Shown here: positions 41,378 to 53,716 of the stretch, piece by piece
How the letters are laid out: every line of letters begins with the position of its first letter
Position numbering within the stretch: the first letter of the stretch is position 1
NCBI GenBank assembly: GCA_964057225.1
Contig: OZ059896.1
Location: forward strand, 7,254,001-7,318,000
DNA length: 64,000 bases
Reading direction: 5' to 3'
DNA from: Auanema rhodensis
Taxonomy: Eukaryota > Nematoda > Chromadorea > Rhabditida > Rhabditidae
Position numbers and translations under genes: made by a program
Notes under the pieces: model-generated
Databases searched by the model: none
Told to the model about the DNA's origin: nothing
Seen by the model: the letters and a program-made list of their open reading frames with translations, nothing else

Positions 41378-43187
41378 TCTACCTTGGTAACTGAGATTTT
41401 TTTTGTTTGAAAAAATGATTTAAAAACGTCATATGTTAGGGGAGGGGGAGAAATGAAGAAAAAGAGTTGCATTGTTTATTTAGTCTAAAAAAAATATGTC
41501 CTTTTCTTCGTTGTCATCGTCTCAAATCAGAGAGTGCATCGAATACCAAATACTTCAAGACGGCGACGATTATGAAAACGAGAAAGACAACACGCACTTT
41601 TTACTAGATCCAGTTCATTTTATCTAATGAAAATTGGTATAGTCAGCTGCTCTATTGTCACCCTCATTTTCTGCTCCTCCCCTTTATCAGTGCTTGCTCC
41701 TTAATCATTATAGCCTTAGCTTTGTTTCATTTGTAATATAGTTCCGTTCTATTCCTAGGATACTATCATTCCATCTTTGTGTCTCTCTCTCCCTTTCTTT
41801 TTATCTTTTTGGTTTTGTAACTCAGCCACGCCTTATACTATAACTCCTCCCCCTATTTTGACCTCATACGGCCTATAATCAGATGTGCGAGCCCAGCTGC
41901 CGAATTGCAACACTGTTTGCAACAGCAGCTTCCGCTCTTTTTATGCAACCCGTTTCTCTTCAATTTCACACTATCTTTTAAATATTTTTTGCTTCCGCTC
42001 ATTTAGTTTGTTCCTGTTCGCACTATGATATATGTTAAGAAGGTGAGCATCTTCTGTTGATGTATGTGGCCGAGCTCATACGCTTAGAGTATCTTATTCC
42101 ACTCTCATCTTCCTGCTGTTCTCATTTCACATTAGTTTGCCTATCGTTTCCCGCTTCTCCAATACAGATTGGCGGTTTTCTTCTAATCTCTCGTTCCCTA
42201 TCTCGTTTTGACTCCTTGCTATCTTTATATCACTTTTCTCGTCGTTCTATCTCTCTTTAGCTACTGCTGGTAGTAGTGGCTTTTGCTTCATAGTATCTTC
42301 TCTGGGTCCAAGGTAAATGCCAACTGTTTACCGATCAATGTTCATTTTGTATGTTCTTTACAACCAGAGGTTTTTGCCCAAGCCATTTCATTGGGGATAG
42401 CCCAGGTCAACTGCCCAGGAACTGTTCGCAGTCATCAGCTTGCTTCGGATCTTTCTTTGCGGTCAAGGTTCATATCATTTATGCATACTTATCTTTCTGA
42501 TCGGCGTTCAGTTTTACAAATTAATCTATATTTGATTTTTTTATATTCTCTAATCATTTTATGTATTTATTCCAACAAAGGTTATGTGTGTAATTTGAGA
42601 ATAATAGACTCGAGAACATCCCGATCATCATCACCCGCCTTGCACAAATCATGATCTAATCAGCTGAAGAAATGCCCTTCGTTGCCCTGGAGTTCTAGGA
42701 AATGCCATTTATCTCTTATAAATGCCTCATCCGGTTACCCATGGTTGTCTACCGCATAAAGTGCATTCCCCTTATTGTCACTAGCGTCGAATTCCCACGA
42801 TGGATAGCCTGACCATTTAGCCACTGGTTACGTTGTGACGCGCCGACAGTGATGACAGGCGTTTTGCCCCCGGTACTGCCTGTGCGCCATTCAAGTGAGC
42901 TCATAGCCTATTGGCCTATTCGTTTTTCTATCCCCAATGACTCCTTCGACTCAATGAGTTTAGCTATGTTCTCAAGCTCTATCTAGCAGCTGTTCCTTGT
43001 TCGTTTCCATCACTTATACAGTATTTTCTGGACAGCACCAGTATTTGCCGCCCTCTCCCTCCTTTACGAAAGCGAAGGTCGTTTCTGCACCCTCTACTCT
43101 CTTGTTTGTCTGCCTGTCCTCCTTTCTCTGGCGCTCTCTTCAACGCGTGATCCCTCGTTGTCTCACATGGGTTGGCGCAGTGCCAGG
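41378..43187. other. Upstream region of the PIM kinase gene, no gene recognised
   Basis: Less AT-rich unique sequence. The long frame at 42283-42654 begins at TTG, not ATG, and matches no family. The region may hold distal promoter elements or 5' untranslated exons of the PIM gene. Confidence 0.4.
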
Positions 43188-43474
43188 CCACGCCTCTCCG
43201 CTCTCTTAGTGCTACTATGTGCTTTCCCCCATCGTCTTTTATACTCTTCATGGGGGGTCCTGTCGTCGTTGTCTTCTATTTTTTTTATTATAAAATTATT
43301 TTCTAATATCTATTCAACAGTTTTACAGTTTATTCTTATTTTACAACTTTCTTAAACCTTTTTTTTAATTTTTCTCATTGGAGATATGCCAGGATGGGCG
43401 TGGTTGCAAGGGGCGTGACTGATTTTGTGGTTACCCCATGACGTGTGTATGTATGTCCCACCCGCCTCCCGCCC
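43188..43474. promoter_or_regulatory. GC-box/KLF-type motif cluster upstream of the PIM gene
   Basis: CCACGCCT at 43188-43195 (a GGCGTGG-type site on the minus strand), GGGCGTGG at 43396-43403, GGGGCGTGAC at 43410-43419 and an 18-bp run of CCC-rich boxes at 43457-43474. They lie 240-525 bp upstream of the first ATG, in otherwise AT-rich DNA. These are Sp/KLF-type sites. A core promoter here is inferred from position. Confidence 0.45.
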
Positions 43475-43712
43475 ATTCTTTTCTAACTCTGTTCCGTTGT
43501 CAGTGCGGACAATATTTAACATTTTAAATTTTCTTTAATAATTTAATTGCATTGTTTATATATTCCGTTATTTCTTCCCGTGTTTGATTTTGTTCTAGCT
43601 TTTATATGCGATATTATCTTGAATATTTTTCAGTTACTGAAAGTCAAGTTTGCGTTTAAGGAATTTTAAGAAATTCTTGTTCGCAACTCGCTTAATAGTT
43701 TGGTTTCGGTGT

Positions 43713-46700
43713 ATGTTACCTACCAAACGGAAGATGGCCGTTATACCAAATTCCAGTGAACATGCCTCAACGGGTTAGTTTTTTTTATATTTTCGGGTAT
43801 TCTATTCCTATTTTATTCTGCTGCTAATATTCAAATCTAGTATTCTTAGTGGAGATTCTGAATGCTTCAAATCCGGTAGAAGTATTTCAGAATATTCCTG
43901 ATCTAGGTCTTCTGAGTCATGCGTTTTTTCCGTGGAAAATGCCAGTCGACCTATTTGTGTTCTAGTCTAGCAAGCCAATTTCTTGTTCTACAACTTGAAT
44001 CATTTATGACTCTTGCTTAACACATTAATGATACGCTTGTATACTATTTGCTAAATATTCTGGAATACCCGATATTTCTTATATCATTTATATTATGAAT
44101 TTGTTTTGTTTTAGCTCGTGATTATTCACTTTTTAAACGCCTGTTTCACATGGGATCAGAGCTAGGGCGAGGTGGATTTGGAACTGTTTTTTCTGCCTTC
44201 AGAACTTCTGATAAATTATCTTGCGCAGTTAAATTTGTTAGCCGAAGTAATGTAACCGAATGGAGATGTGTAAGTACTTTTATTTTTTAATGTTTTTTTT
44301 CTTGGTCATGTGCACGTATTTTTTTGCCAGCATTAGTTGCACGTGAGCACTAATGCCGTCATTCGCATCAGCTGAGCATTCTAATATACATTGTTGCTCA
44401 GATTGAGTTATATGGCATTAGAGAAATGAAAAATAAAGCATTTCAACAAGACTGTTTTCAGCATGAAGGCAGAATGTTACCCCTTGAAATTGTTTTATTG
44501 GATCATTGCAATGGAATCCAAGGTGTTATAAATACTGTTGGATGGTATGAGAAGTCTGACGGATATATGATTGTCATGGAACGACCTTGCGCATCAGTTG
44601 ATCTTTTTGACTTCATTTCTGATCGTGGAAAAATTTCTGAAGATATGTCTAGAGATTTTTTCATCCAGGTACGTTGTATTTTTCACACCCTCAATGTCGA
44701 TTTGTTTTTTCATGTTTTTTTTGCAGATAGTTAACACAGTCATTGAATGTGAGAAAGTTGGTGTAATTCACAGAGACATTAAAGACGAAAATCTCGTCGT
44801 AGATATGAAGGAAGGGAAAGTTAAGCTCGTAGATTTTGGTTCAGGAGCTTTCAAGAAGTCTGGACCATACACTGATTTTGAAGGTTGGTAATTTTTTTTA
44901 TTTATGTTTACTATTTTAAATTTCTTCAATCATACTTTCTTATCTGCACATGAACAGCATTGTAGTCATGTGTTAATATTAGGCGTCCTAATGGCGCCGT
45001 GACGTTCGCTAGTTACATACTATCTGTTTCCGGCTATTTGTGCTTAATGGTTTTTGTTAATTTTGATTTTCTGTATTTTCATTGTGAAGGGGGGGGACTA
45101 AGTTCTAGGAAAGCCCTGATCATTATGTATTCTATTTAAAACGACGCCCATATTTTGGACTCGCTTTAGATGTCGAGGTCAATTCCGCTGAAGGAATGTT
45201 CTTTTGAACTAATCAATTACAATGGTCTTCTATGCAAAGGCTGGCGCCAAGGTCTTGTTCATGTGGTAGTGATACCACATCTTAGACTCTTTAGCGATGT
45301 CTTGTTAATTTATGTTTACTTGAACAATGTATCATGCTATCGCAAAATTATATTTATTCTATATTTCAATTGTGAATCCTTCTCTTTTTTCCTATTATTT
45401 TGGCTCTGGTTTTTACTTTTTCTTCGCTATGCTATTCACCTTCTTTTGGTTGCTGTTGTGGTTTGCTATTTGTCGTGCTAAGGCGGGGATAGCGAGGAGA
45501 AAGCGTTGGGTGTGATGGAGGAGCTTGCTCTCTGTTGGCGAGCAGCCAAAAGGGGCACTCTGCGCTAAAGCTGACCTCGTATGCGGGAGAAGAGCGCGCA
45601 CGTGACACACGCTGCTTTGACCCGAGGCCTTGCTATCTGAATGACCAACCCACAGACAGACGTCCCGATTGGCTATAGTGGTGGTTAATCCTGTAAACAA
45701 GTGACTAGGACGTTAGATTCCTGTCTTCTCTACCATCCTGCGACTAGCTGTTTTCCGACCTTAATTGATGCAGAAGATCGCCTAGGAGGCACAGATGGAA
45801 GTTAGTTCAAACCACCGGGAGACTAAGCATTCTAAGTACTTAATCATATACCCAAGAAGTGTTGAGCATATATGACAGCATTTGTAGTAGATTTTTTCTA
45901 CAAATGACTCTGTTTTTAGTAAAGCATGTGAATTAATTTCCCTGTAGTAGGCCCGTGCTTTGTTTATCCCTCCCTTAGATGAATTCTCCCGAACTTTGTT
46001 TATCGCTGAGATGAAAAGTGGATTGTTATCTGGTGGACATGGCATTAGCAATAGGCAGTCTAGTTGTTTTGTGCTTTGGGTCCATACTGCTCTGCTTCAT
46101 TGCCAACACTAGTTGTGGTTGCGCTAGGGTGGCCGTTGACCTCAGAGTTGTTTACCACTATCGACAAGACGACTTATTAAAGTGAGGACGCCGAACAGAG
46201 CGTCGGGTCATCTGCCACAACGTGCTCAACAGTACTAACAGGGCATACAGGATGCCAAAATTTCTCTTTGCTGATGGACGTTTAAGTTAAAGCAAAGACG
46301 TGCTATAGAATGATTCAAATAGCTCTGTCTACGGTTAATTTAACAATGCAGTAGCTCACTTAGTCACTACTTCTCTTCATGAATAGAAGAAGTTTGTAAT
46401 GAAATGAATAGCGCTGAAAAAGCTGATTTGCCAGATGGGATTTCGAGTAGATTGAGTCACAATTATATAATAGCTATGTTGGACTATTCGAGTAAGCTAC
46501 GCAATGAATTATCTAGTGCTACTTAAGTTTACTTAGGGTCAGCTGATATGAAATTTTCTTCCGAGGGTCAGCTCTGAATCACATTGTCAAACCCGACTAC
46601 GAAATATTTCACCACCCTCCGTTTTCGTCGTCTAGGCGGTCTCTGGTTGAGCGGTTGACTGTTGAAAGCACAGGACCGGTCCCTGTCTCTTCTGATTCTC

Positions 46701-48851
46701 TTCTTTCCACTAGTTGCCTGCTGCTGGAAGTTCTTCACATGCGAGGACGAAGAGGAATGAAAAAATGAAATGCGAACGATATTTATCGATTGTACTTTTG
46801 TAATAAATGGTTGTGTTCATTTACATTAAAGAATGAGCAACGTGTGAGTCTACAATAATATCAGTTACCAACAATGTTCTCATTTATTCTGATTGTTGTT
46901 TGTCAAATTGGTCAAGCATTTTCGTAGTTTTGCGACATGATTTTTATTCTGTCTTTGTTTGTCTGGCCTTTAGTTGAGCCCTACTACCTGTATTGCTTCG
47001 TTTTGATGAAAGGATAAGCTGGACATTAGTTCATTGGCCAATGTGGTCTACAGTTAAGAGAAGATCGACGATTAAGACAAAGAATGTGTGCTTTAGTGAG
47101 TGTCCGTGTGAACACACAAAGCAAATTGATCAGTTCTGCAATTACAATTGCTTCAAGCAATAGAAGCCGATGAAGGGTAAAACGTATAAGAACTAATTTT
47201 TTCGAGTTTCATGTTAGCACCTTACACACAATTGACCGTTCAGATGTCTTAAGCAATAATAACTATGAAATTAATCAATTGATATGTGTTTCAATAACGA
47301 TGATGTGATGTCTTTATAGTCTCAAATTTCTTCGAGGGCAGCCAGATTGAGCTAGTACATATGGTGCGAATCATCTGATTTTTGTTGAGACAGACAAGAA
47401 TCGTTGATGGCAAAGGTGTAGATACCAAGAGACTAATGCTCTATAAAGTGCAATTTTGAACACTCGCCACTCGCGCATGAGTCTGATCATTGTGTCTCAG
47501 TTATTCCTCTCACTATTTCTACTAATGTTGCCCTCTTGCGTTTCTCTCCCCCACTGCGCAGTACTGAATTCCTTTACTTTTGAAAAAGTGCAAATAAGTT
47601 GGCCTGGGCGGACATTTTTTCCAGCTGTCCTCGGTCGTTCACTTGTCTACAGTCCGTACCAGGCTCTTTTGTCGTGAGTGCGCATTTTCGCGCCTCGCTA
47701 CACGTGACCTGTTCGGTCACTCAGCTGATTTTAAAGTTAGAAGGAATGTAGAGGGGAAAAGTGGGAATTTAAAATAATGATCATATGTTATTAATCTTTA
47801 TATCATTCACATCCTTTTTTTCAGGAACTCGCGTATACAGTCCTCCAGAATGGATTCAACGTGGAAGTTATGATGGAATTCAAGCTACAGTTTGGTCATT
47901 GGGTATTCTTCTTTACGACATGGTCTGTGGGGATATCCCATTCAGACACGATGGTGAAATCATTGCTGGAAATCTTTTGTGGAGAGGCGATGTCTCAGAA
48001 AGTAAACAATCTCATACTTTATAATTTCTTACTTATTATTATTTAGGCTGCAAGGATTTGATCCGATGGTGTTTGAGATTCAATTCGGAAGAACGCCCAT
48101 CTCTTCAGGATATTCTTCAGCATCCCTGGATGACTGTTAAGGCTGGAAAAGAAAACTTTGCGCGACAAGAATTGAACGCTGAACGACAAAAGAAAGCTTC
48201 AGTTCCCGCTCGTCTGTGCGAGTTCCTTGCCGAGAAACCTCAGCAAATGAACCGTACAGATAATAGTTCTCGTTATCCACAACATGGAAACTATCATAAT
48301 GGAGTGCGTGGGATGAATCAACAGAATGAATCACATCTGCCCAATCATATGATGCCATCCTCCTCTGGTTTCTATGACTCCGTGCCTACTGAGCGTGTAA
48401 ATCATCCAGAATTAGTAAGTATCTTCGTTGATCTGATGTTTCTTAAAGAACGTATTTATAGGTTGAACCCAGCTGTTCTAACTCTCCCATCTCTTCCGCT
48501 ATTCCAATTGGCTCTCCCTCAAGACGTGTTCCCATCAGGGGGTTGACGAACCGAATGGAAACTAAACCCTCAACACCTAAGTTGGATGAACCCTCTACAT
48601 CAAACTCAGAAGGGGATAATTCATCTGAGACATTGACAATAATTTCAACACAAACTACGTCCGAGAATGAAGTGGCTCCTTTAACTAATAGTATTCCGCA
48701 TTTGACATTGCGCCCTAACCATCGGCGCACAGGGTCTTTGGGTTCATGCAATCTGTTATCTGCTCATTCCAGTGGAAACTCATCTGGGTACAGTACTTCA
48801 TCGGCTAGCCCACCTATGTCATCAGGCAATATAGTTTTGGGCTCTTATTAA
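43713..48851 (+). CDS. PIM-family serine/threonine protein kinase
   Basis: An orthologue of the PIM/PRK kinases, constitutively active signalling kinases. Coding exons: 43713-43773, 44115-44269, 44402-44668, 44727-44883, 47825-48001, 48047-48414 and 48462-48851, all GT/AG and frame-consistent, giving 524 residues. A second in-frame ATG at 43734 has the stronger context (AAGATGG) and would give 517. Motifs: glycine loop LGRGGFG (37-43), K60, the PIM-diagnostic hinge proline in MERP (131-134), HRDIKDEN (176-183), DFGSGA (197-202), RVYSPPEW and [17 protein letters not shown]. The kinase domain ends in a DILQHPWM motif. The last roughly 200 residues are a Ser/Thr/Asn-rich, probably disordered tail ending near [25 protein letters not shown] acceptor at 43626-43633 lies about 80 bp upstream of the first ATG and could serve a 5' exon or trans-splicing. 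Intron 4 is 2941 bp, against 45-341 bp for the others. Confidence 0.95.
44884..47824 (+). other. Oversized intron 4 of the PIM gene
   Basis: A 2.94-kb intron with normal GT and TTTTTTCAG ends. Its interior is less AT-rich than typical introns here and holds an 8-bp G run near 45090 and CACGTG sites at 45599 and 47701. I find no recognisable transposon protein or terminal repeat. An inserted, degraded element is the likeliest explanation, but this is inference. Confidence 0.6.
45170..45481 (+). CDS. Unrecognised 103-codon ORF nested in PIM intron 4
   Basis: An ATG-started frame of 103 codons ending in TAA, on the same strand as the host gene. The ATG follows directly after an acceptor-like CTTTAG. 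The N-terminal half is mixed in composition (it starts [19 protein letters not shown]). The C-terminal half is strongly hydrophobic with two or three possible membrane segments. No family is recognised. It could be a nested gene, an alternative exon, or a remnant of whatever expanded this intron, and a chance frame cannot be excluded. Confidence 0.15.
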   Translation: MSRSIPLKECSFELINYNGLLCKGWRQGLVHVVVIPHLRLFSDVLLIYVYLNNVSCYRKIIFILYFNCESFSFFLLFWLWFLLFLRYAIHLLLVAVVVCYLSC

Positions 48852-51630
48852 TGTATACGATATATCGGAAAACTCGCTCCAAATGTCTTTTCCTTTTCTT
48901 TCTGTCCCAACCTCTCAGTTTCTTTGTCTCACTCTCGGCACTTCTATATTCCAAATCTTCAAAGAGCTTTCGGAGGTATTGCCGTGGTTGTGTTTTATCC
49001 CGGTTTTTTCTGCCTTGCTCATTACGGAGAGTTACGATAAACATTTCGTTTAGAAGTATTATTACCTCCGTTTCATTTTCGGGCTTTTGTACATAAGTTT
49101 TTCTCTTTCTATCTGCATTGAGCAGAATTGTATATAATCAATTGTACATTTTACATTTTGTTAGTTTTACACTGTTTATTCTATAGATGCTTTTGTATTA
49201 TAATGTATATTACATATATCTTACATATATATTATGTATATATATCTATATAGATATATAACGCACCTACCTTGTTTTCAAACTGACTCCTTATTTATTA
49301 CTTATTTGTGCTATACATTTTTAATGGATTAGAAACAAATATAAAAGTCAGTTCTTCCCTTGCTCAGTAATCACATGAATGTAGTTTATTAATTTAAATT
49401 TAAATGTATGTGAATACAAAATATATAAATAAAATATATCTATATAATTAATTATACATGTATCTTTACTGTTTTACAACAAGAGGTATGGAAATGGAAA
49501 AATTTATTTGCGCAAAGTACCCAGAGCCATATCCTTGATGTACGTGAATATGTTGTATAACCGGATCTGTTTAATAAATGTCAGTTTTATACCGTGTTTT
49601 CTTTGTTGTATGGGTTGTCGTTTATCGATGTGGGGGGTCTTAGAAAGTCCAAAAAGATATTCCTCTGCGATCGTAATGGATTTAGTCCGGTCGTCGTTAT
49701 TCTTTTCTTCATGGGGGTATCAGACCTCCTTTTTATTGCTTTTAAACTTACACGGTCATGCCTAAGTGCTAAAAGCAAGACAAGCAAAAGAGGTACAAGA
49801 AGACAGTTAAAATGGATCACCTCGCAATTGTTGAGAATGGTTTACGATCTCATGTTATTTTGTCTGACTTAATGGGCTTAGAGAATTCTGAGAACATTTG
49901 TTGGCTTATGTAATCTGCTGTCCGTATGAAAGAGAACTAGTTTCCGGCCAGAGCAATGCTTGATCTCTTTCTCAGTACATACATCAGAAACAGTTTTTCG
50001 AATAGCACCCTACTGTCTATCAGTAACATACATATGTATGTCTCTTTGCTACGTATGGTAGAGTCGTCAACTAAATCTCTGTTGAGTAAAGAACACCACT
50101 ACAACAAGTGCCTTAAGGGCAAGGCTAGGTTGTTTTCAAGCTCTAAAGGAGAAGCTGGGAGCAGGCGGTCAGGCGCTCAACTGTCCTTATTTGGTGTGCA
50201 CGGGAAGAGCAGTATTAGTACTTGAAAAGCTATTGAAAGACTACTTCTAAAAGAGCTTCGGCACATTTAGCCGGATGTGAAACTGGATTTTATTTGATAT
50301 TTGAGAAGCCATTTCGAAAAGCAGGCATATATAATGGGCACATCGTGTTCATCATTAGATAAGAACGATGGGTTTTCCGGACAAAAGAATAGAATAAGGA
50401 AAAAACGTTTTTGAAAAAAAATTTTAAGAACACGTGGGAGAAGCTTGATTCAGAGATGTCCTCTATGACCTTCTTCTCGTTTGCCTTGAATTCGTTTGTC
50501 AGCAACGTCATCCGAGCAGGTTTTTGAGTGGTTACATCAGCTGTGTCGACGGAACTTTTAGCTTAGAGGTCGAGCATGAGCATAAATGATTTAGCATTCC
50601 GAGAAACTCACGCATTCCTCCTTTAGCTAGTATTCGTTCATCTTTCTTTTCTCCGCTTTTTCCTCTTGCCAAAGCTTTAACAGAAGCCTAATGAACATAT
50701 TCGCAACATGGGTACTTACTCAAAGCCCGCCTAGAGAAAAAAGGAAAACGAAAAGAAAGAAAAAGGGAAGAGCTGGCTAGACGACAAATTGAAAATATCA
50801 ATGAGTGCGTCTATAGTTTGACTATCTCAGTTTTGAATGCGTAATATAAAAGATCACAGATGCGTATCTTTAAGAAAATATTAAATGTTTTTATGTAGTT
50901 TACCCAATTCTTCTTTAGAAATATATCAAAGCATACTATATTATATGTATCTATCTATATATATATAGTATATACTTCTAACAATAGGTATTACTCACCC
51001 CAATAAAAGAACGTCGAGATTGGTTGGTTACATGTACATGAGTATATGAAAATAGGGAAGAATGTCACATTTCAATCTGATATGCATGCATTCATATACA
51101 GAAACTGAATATGCTATCGTAGATTAACCAGAGTTCATGACCTAGGTTTCTATTGATTCACTTAGTCATCCTAATAAATCATCAAAACATGTTCTTGAAA
51201 TATAGTTTATATTACTTAAACCTTTATTCTGTTTCAGAAAAAGAATGACGTGGCACAGAGATGAGCCTACACATCATTAAATAAGTCAGAAAACATATGG
51301 TGTTAGCGGGGGTGCGGAAGAAAAATCAACAGTAGCATGATGATGAGGGCACAATCCAGGGAATGTTTCATTAATACTGGTCACAAAACTAGCTCATAGT
51401 ACCTGTCAGCTGATTATATTAGTCATAATAACTGCTATGTATGATTTTTTTTAGTTTATATTTCATGTTCTTAATATTGTTTTTACTATTTTTCATCAAG
51501 TGTTTCACCATTTAGATCGACGAATGTTTTAAACTAGAGCGATCATCAAGTGTCATGGAAAAAGAACAGTTCGCTAAACAAGAGCTGTGAGCAGTAGAAT
51601 GCTGGCTAACCAAAAAAAACCGGTTTACAG
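48852..51630. other. PIM 3' region and intergenic DNA, no further gene recognised
   Basis: AT-rich 3' flank to about 49500, then less AT-rich unique sequence. The frame at 49594-49872 starts at a non-ATG codon. An 89-codon ATG frame at 49956-50225 resembles nothing I know. CACGTG lies at 50432. Confidence 0.5.
49428..49433 (+). terminator. Candidate PIM polyadenylation signal
   Basis: AATAAA, 577 bp after the stop codon, in very AT-rich DNA. A second AATAAA lies at 49573-49578. Which one is used cannot be told from sequence. Confidence 0.3.
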
Positions 51631-52021
51631 ATGCAAAATGAGGAGAAAGTTGTGCAATATTGCCGCGGTTCCGTAGTTTTGTCGGAGCTTAAGCTGGCGG
51701 CGCGTCATTAACATCACATATCGTGCTACTAAGCCTTACGGTTTTGAATACCAAATTGGAAAATATTCCATTGTTTTTACTTCAGAAAATCTATTTCTTC
51801 TCATGTAAAGCTTAGATCATGATGAAATATTTTGCCAGTTGGAGAAAAGAAAACAACGTTCTAAATTCCGGAAGATCACATGTAATTCGGAGCTTCGTCG
51901 GCACTCTCTCTCTCTCTCTCTCAGATTTTGTATATATAACTGAAAACAAAAGAAATTATATACTACATTACAAATTTTCTTATTAATCATCTCTTTCATT
52001 ATGTTTTTTTGCTAATTGATG
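51631..52021. repeat. 391-bp direct repeat, copy A
   Basis: It matches 53717-54107 end to end with a constant offset of 2086 bp, and I saw no difference by eye. It includes an equal-length CT run (nine units) and an identical 60-codon minus-strand frame in both copies. The repeat begins exactly at an ATG that opens a 26-codon plus-strand frame (MQNEEKVVQYCRG and onward) and is preceded here by the acceptor-like TTTACAG. No target-site duplication or terminal inverted repeat is visible. Confidence 0.93.
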
Positions 52022-53716
52022 ATAGCCAATCTTCAAACAAGACGGCTAATACTGAGCTAAAGCTAAAAAGACTTCGTGCGCACGTGAACAGAACACAAAT
52101 AGTAGAAGCTGCTATGTTGCGAAGGCGGCTTTGCAAAAAAAAGCTTCAGAAGTAAAGCATATGTTGAATCATTCGCCTCATTTTCCAAACAATGACTGAC
52201 TCACCACTCTAAAAGTGCGCTGCAATTCAGAAAATGAAAAGCAGATGATCATTCAGTGTCGAACATGCGGGTTGTTGAAAACGCATGACATCATTTCCAA
52301 ATAAGGCGTTAAGATGACTCATTCTCGATTGGTCTATCTCATCGTCTCTTTCAAATAACTAAGAGGGTGATGATCGAATAGAATGAAACACGTATCTGAT
52401 AATGCATAGAGTTCCAATCTTAACTGAGGGTCTATGATTTTAGAAATCTATGCCTCGTCCAATGTGATCATAAAAACTCATAAAACGTGACGGTAAGACC
52501 TAGCAATAGCGTTGATCTCCTGTGGCTAATTTATGATCGAGAACACTACACTCATTGCAGGCATATCAGTGTTACTATCTCTCTTGTCCCTTTTCTCTCC
52601 CTCGATGTCTATTATGGTGTTATGGATTTTCTTTCTTTCAGCACACAAAAGATAATCGGTCCTAAATACGGTGTATGCAAAAGGATTGATGAAAGGATAA
52701 AGTTAAAGGGATCACTACCTATCTATATCTAAAGCCTTCTGTATAGCATACTTTTCAATACAATTCGTTAGTATACTTCCCAAACAAAATATTTAATTTG
52801 AAGAAACACAAAAATTTAAGAATTTAAAATGTTTTTATAGTTGAATTCTACATGAAATTTCAAACAAAAAGAAAACTATACATCTACATATATGAATGTC
52901 CTAACAATGATACTTGTAATTTGAGTTCTATTTTTATTTCTTCAAAATATTTCGATTATACATTCTAGACGTGTAGTGTAGGTATAAGTCTGACGAGAAT
53001 TTTTTCTTCCCGGAAGCTTCACCATTATCGCATCCCTCTGGCATACAAAGAACGACACTTACGGAAGCGGGGTTCTTTGCCACAATAAGGGGTTAGCTAG
53101 CACGCAAGTAGCTTCCGTCCTATGACTCTCTTTCGTTTAGCTAACTATACAGGGATTTCTAATGACTGTAATGAGGCTAAGAGCCGGCAATCATATACTG
53201 TAATCCTAAACTAAACAAGTAGTGGTCTATAGAACTGTGTACTTAGAAATACTAAGGGCAACATAACAGTACTGCGATATTGCCTGTGCTTCCGATGTGC
53301 TTTCTCTCAATTTATCTCAACATCTAGAGGAAATGTCAAGCAAATAGTGGAAGCGAGTGGGATTAGCAACTAAGCACACCGAAGCTAGTTCGTTTTCTCT
53401 GTGATTACGCAGGTTAATATTGCGACAAAAGTGAAGTAGCCTTTATATAATGCAAAAAAACAAGCACATAATAATTAAGGATTGGAAAATGAATATATCA
53501 ATAATTTTTAGCTTCAAACAAGTTTTCTTCTTTGTCCGTATACAGCAATAGATATTGGAATGTTGCAATACCTTTTAATAGTATATATGCATATATGCTT
53601 ATACATAACATATGCATATACATTTACAATATAAAAACATTAAAAGATATGTACATTTTACTGTTAAATATACACACTTTTTCTGTTTTATCAAGTGATA
53701 TTTTGAAGATAAATAT
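52022..53716. other. Spacer between the two direct repeats, no gene recognised
   Basis: Unique, moderately AT-rich sequence with a CACGTG at 52081. The frame at 52487-52732 matches nothing I recognise, and no transposase-like motif is visible. Confidence 0.5.

Noticed and set aside
43840-43890. Possible extra PIM exon between exons 1 and 2 (acceptor CTTAG, donor GTAGAAG)
   Set aside because: Including it breaks the reading frame into exon 2; exon 1 joins exon 2 directly in phase.
44571-44891. 106-codon frame that appears to carry kinase motifs
   Set aside because: It reads out of frame through exon 3 and intron 3 before entering PIM exon 4; the spliced model explains the kinase motifs.
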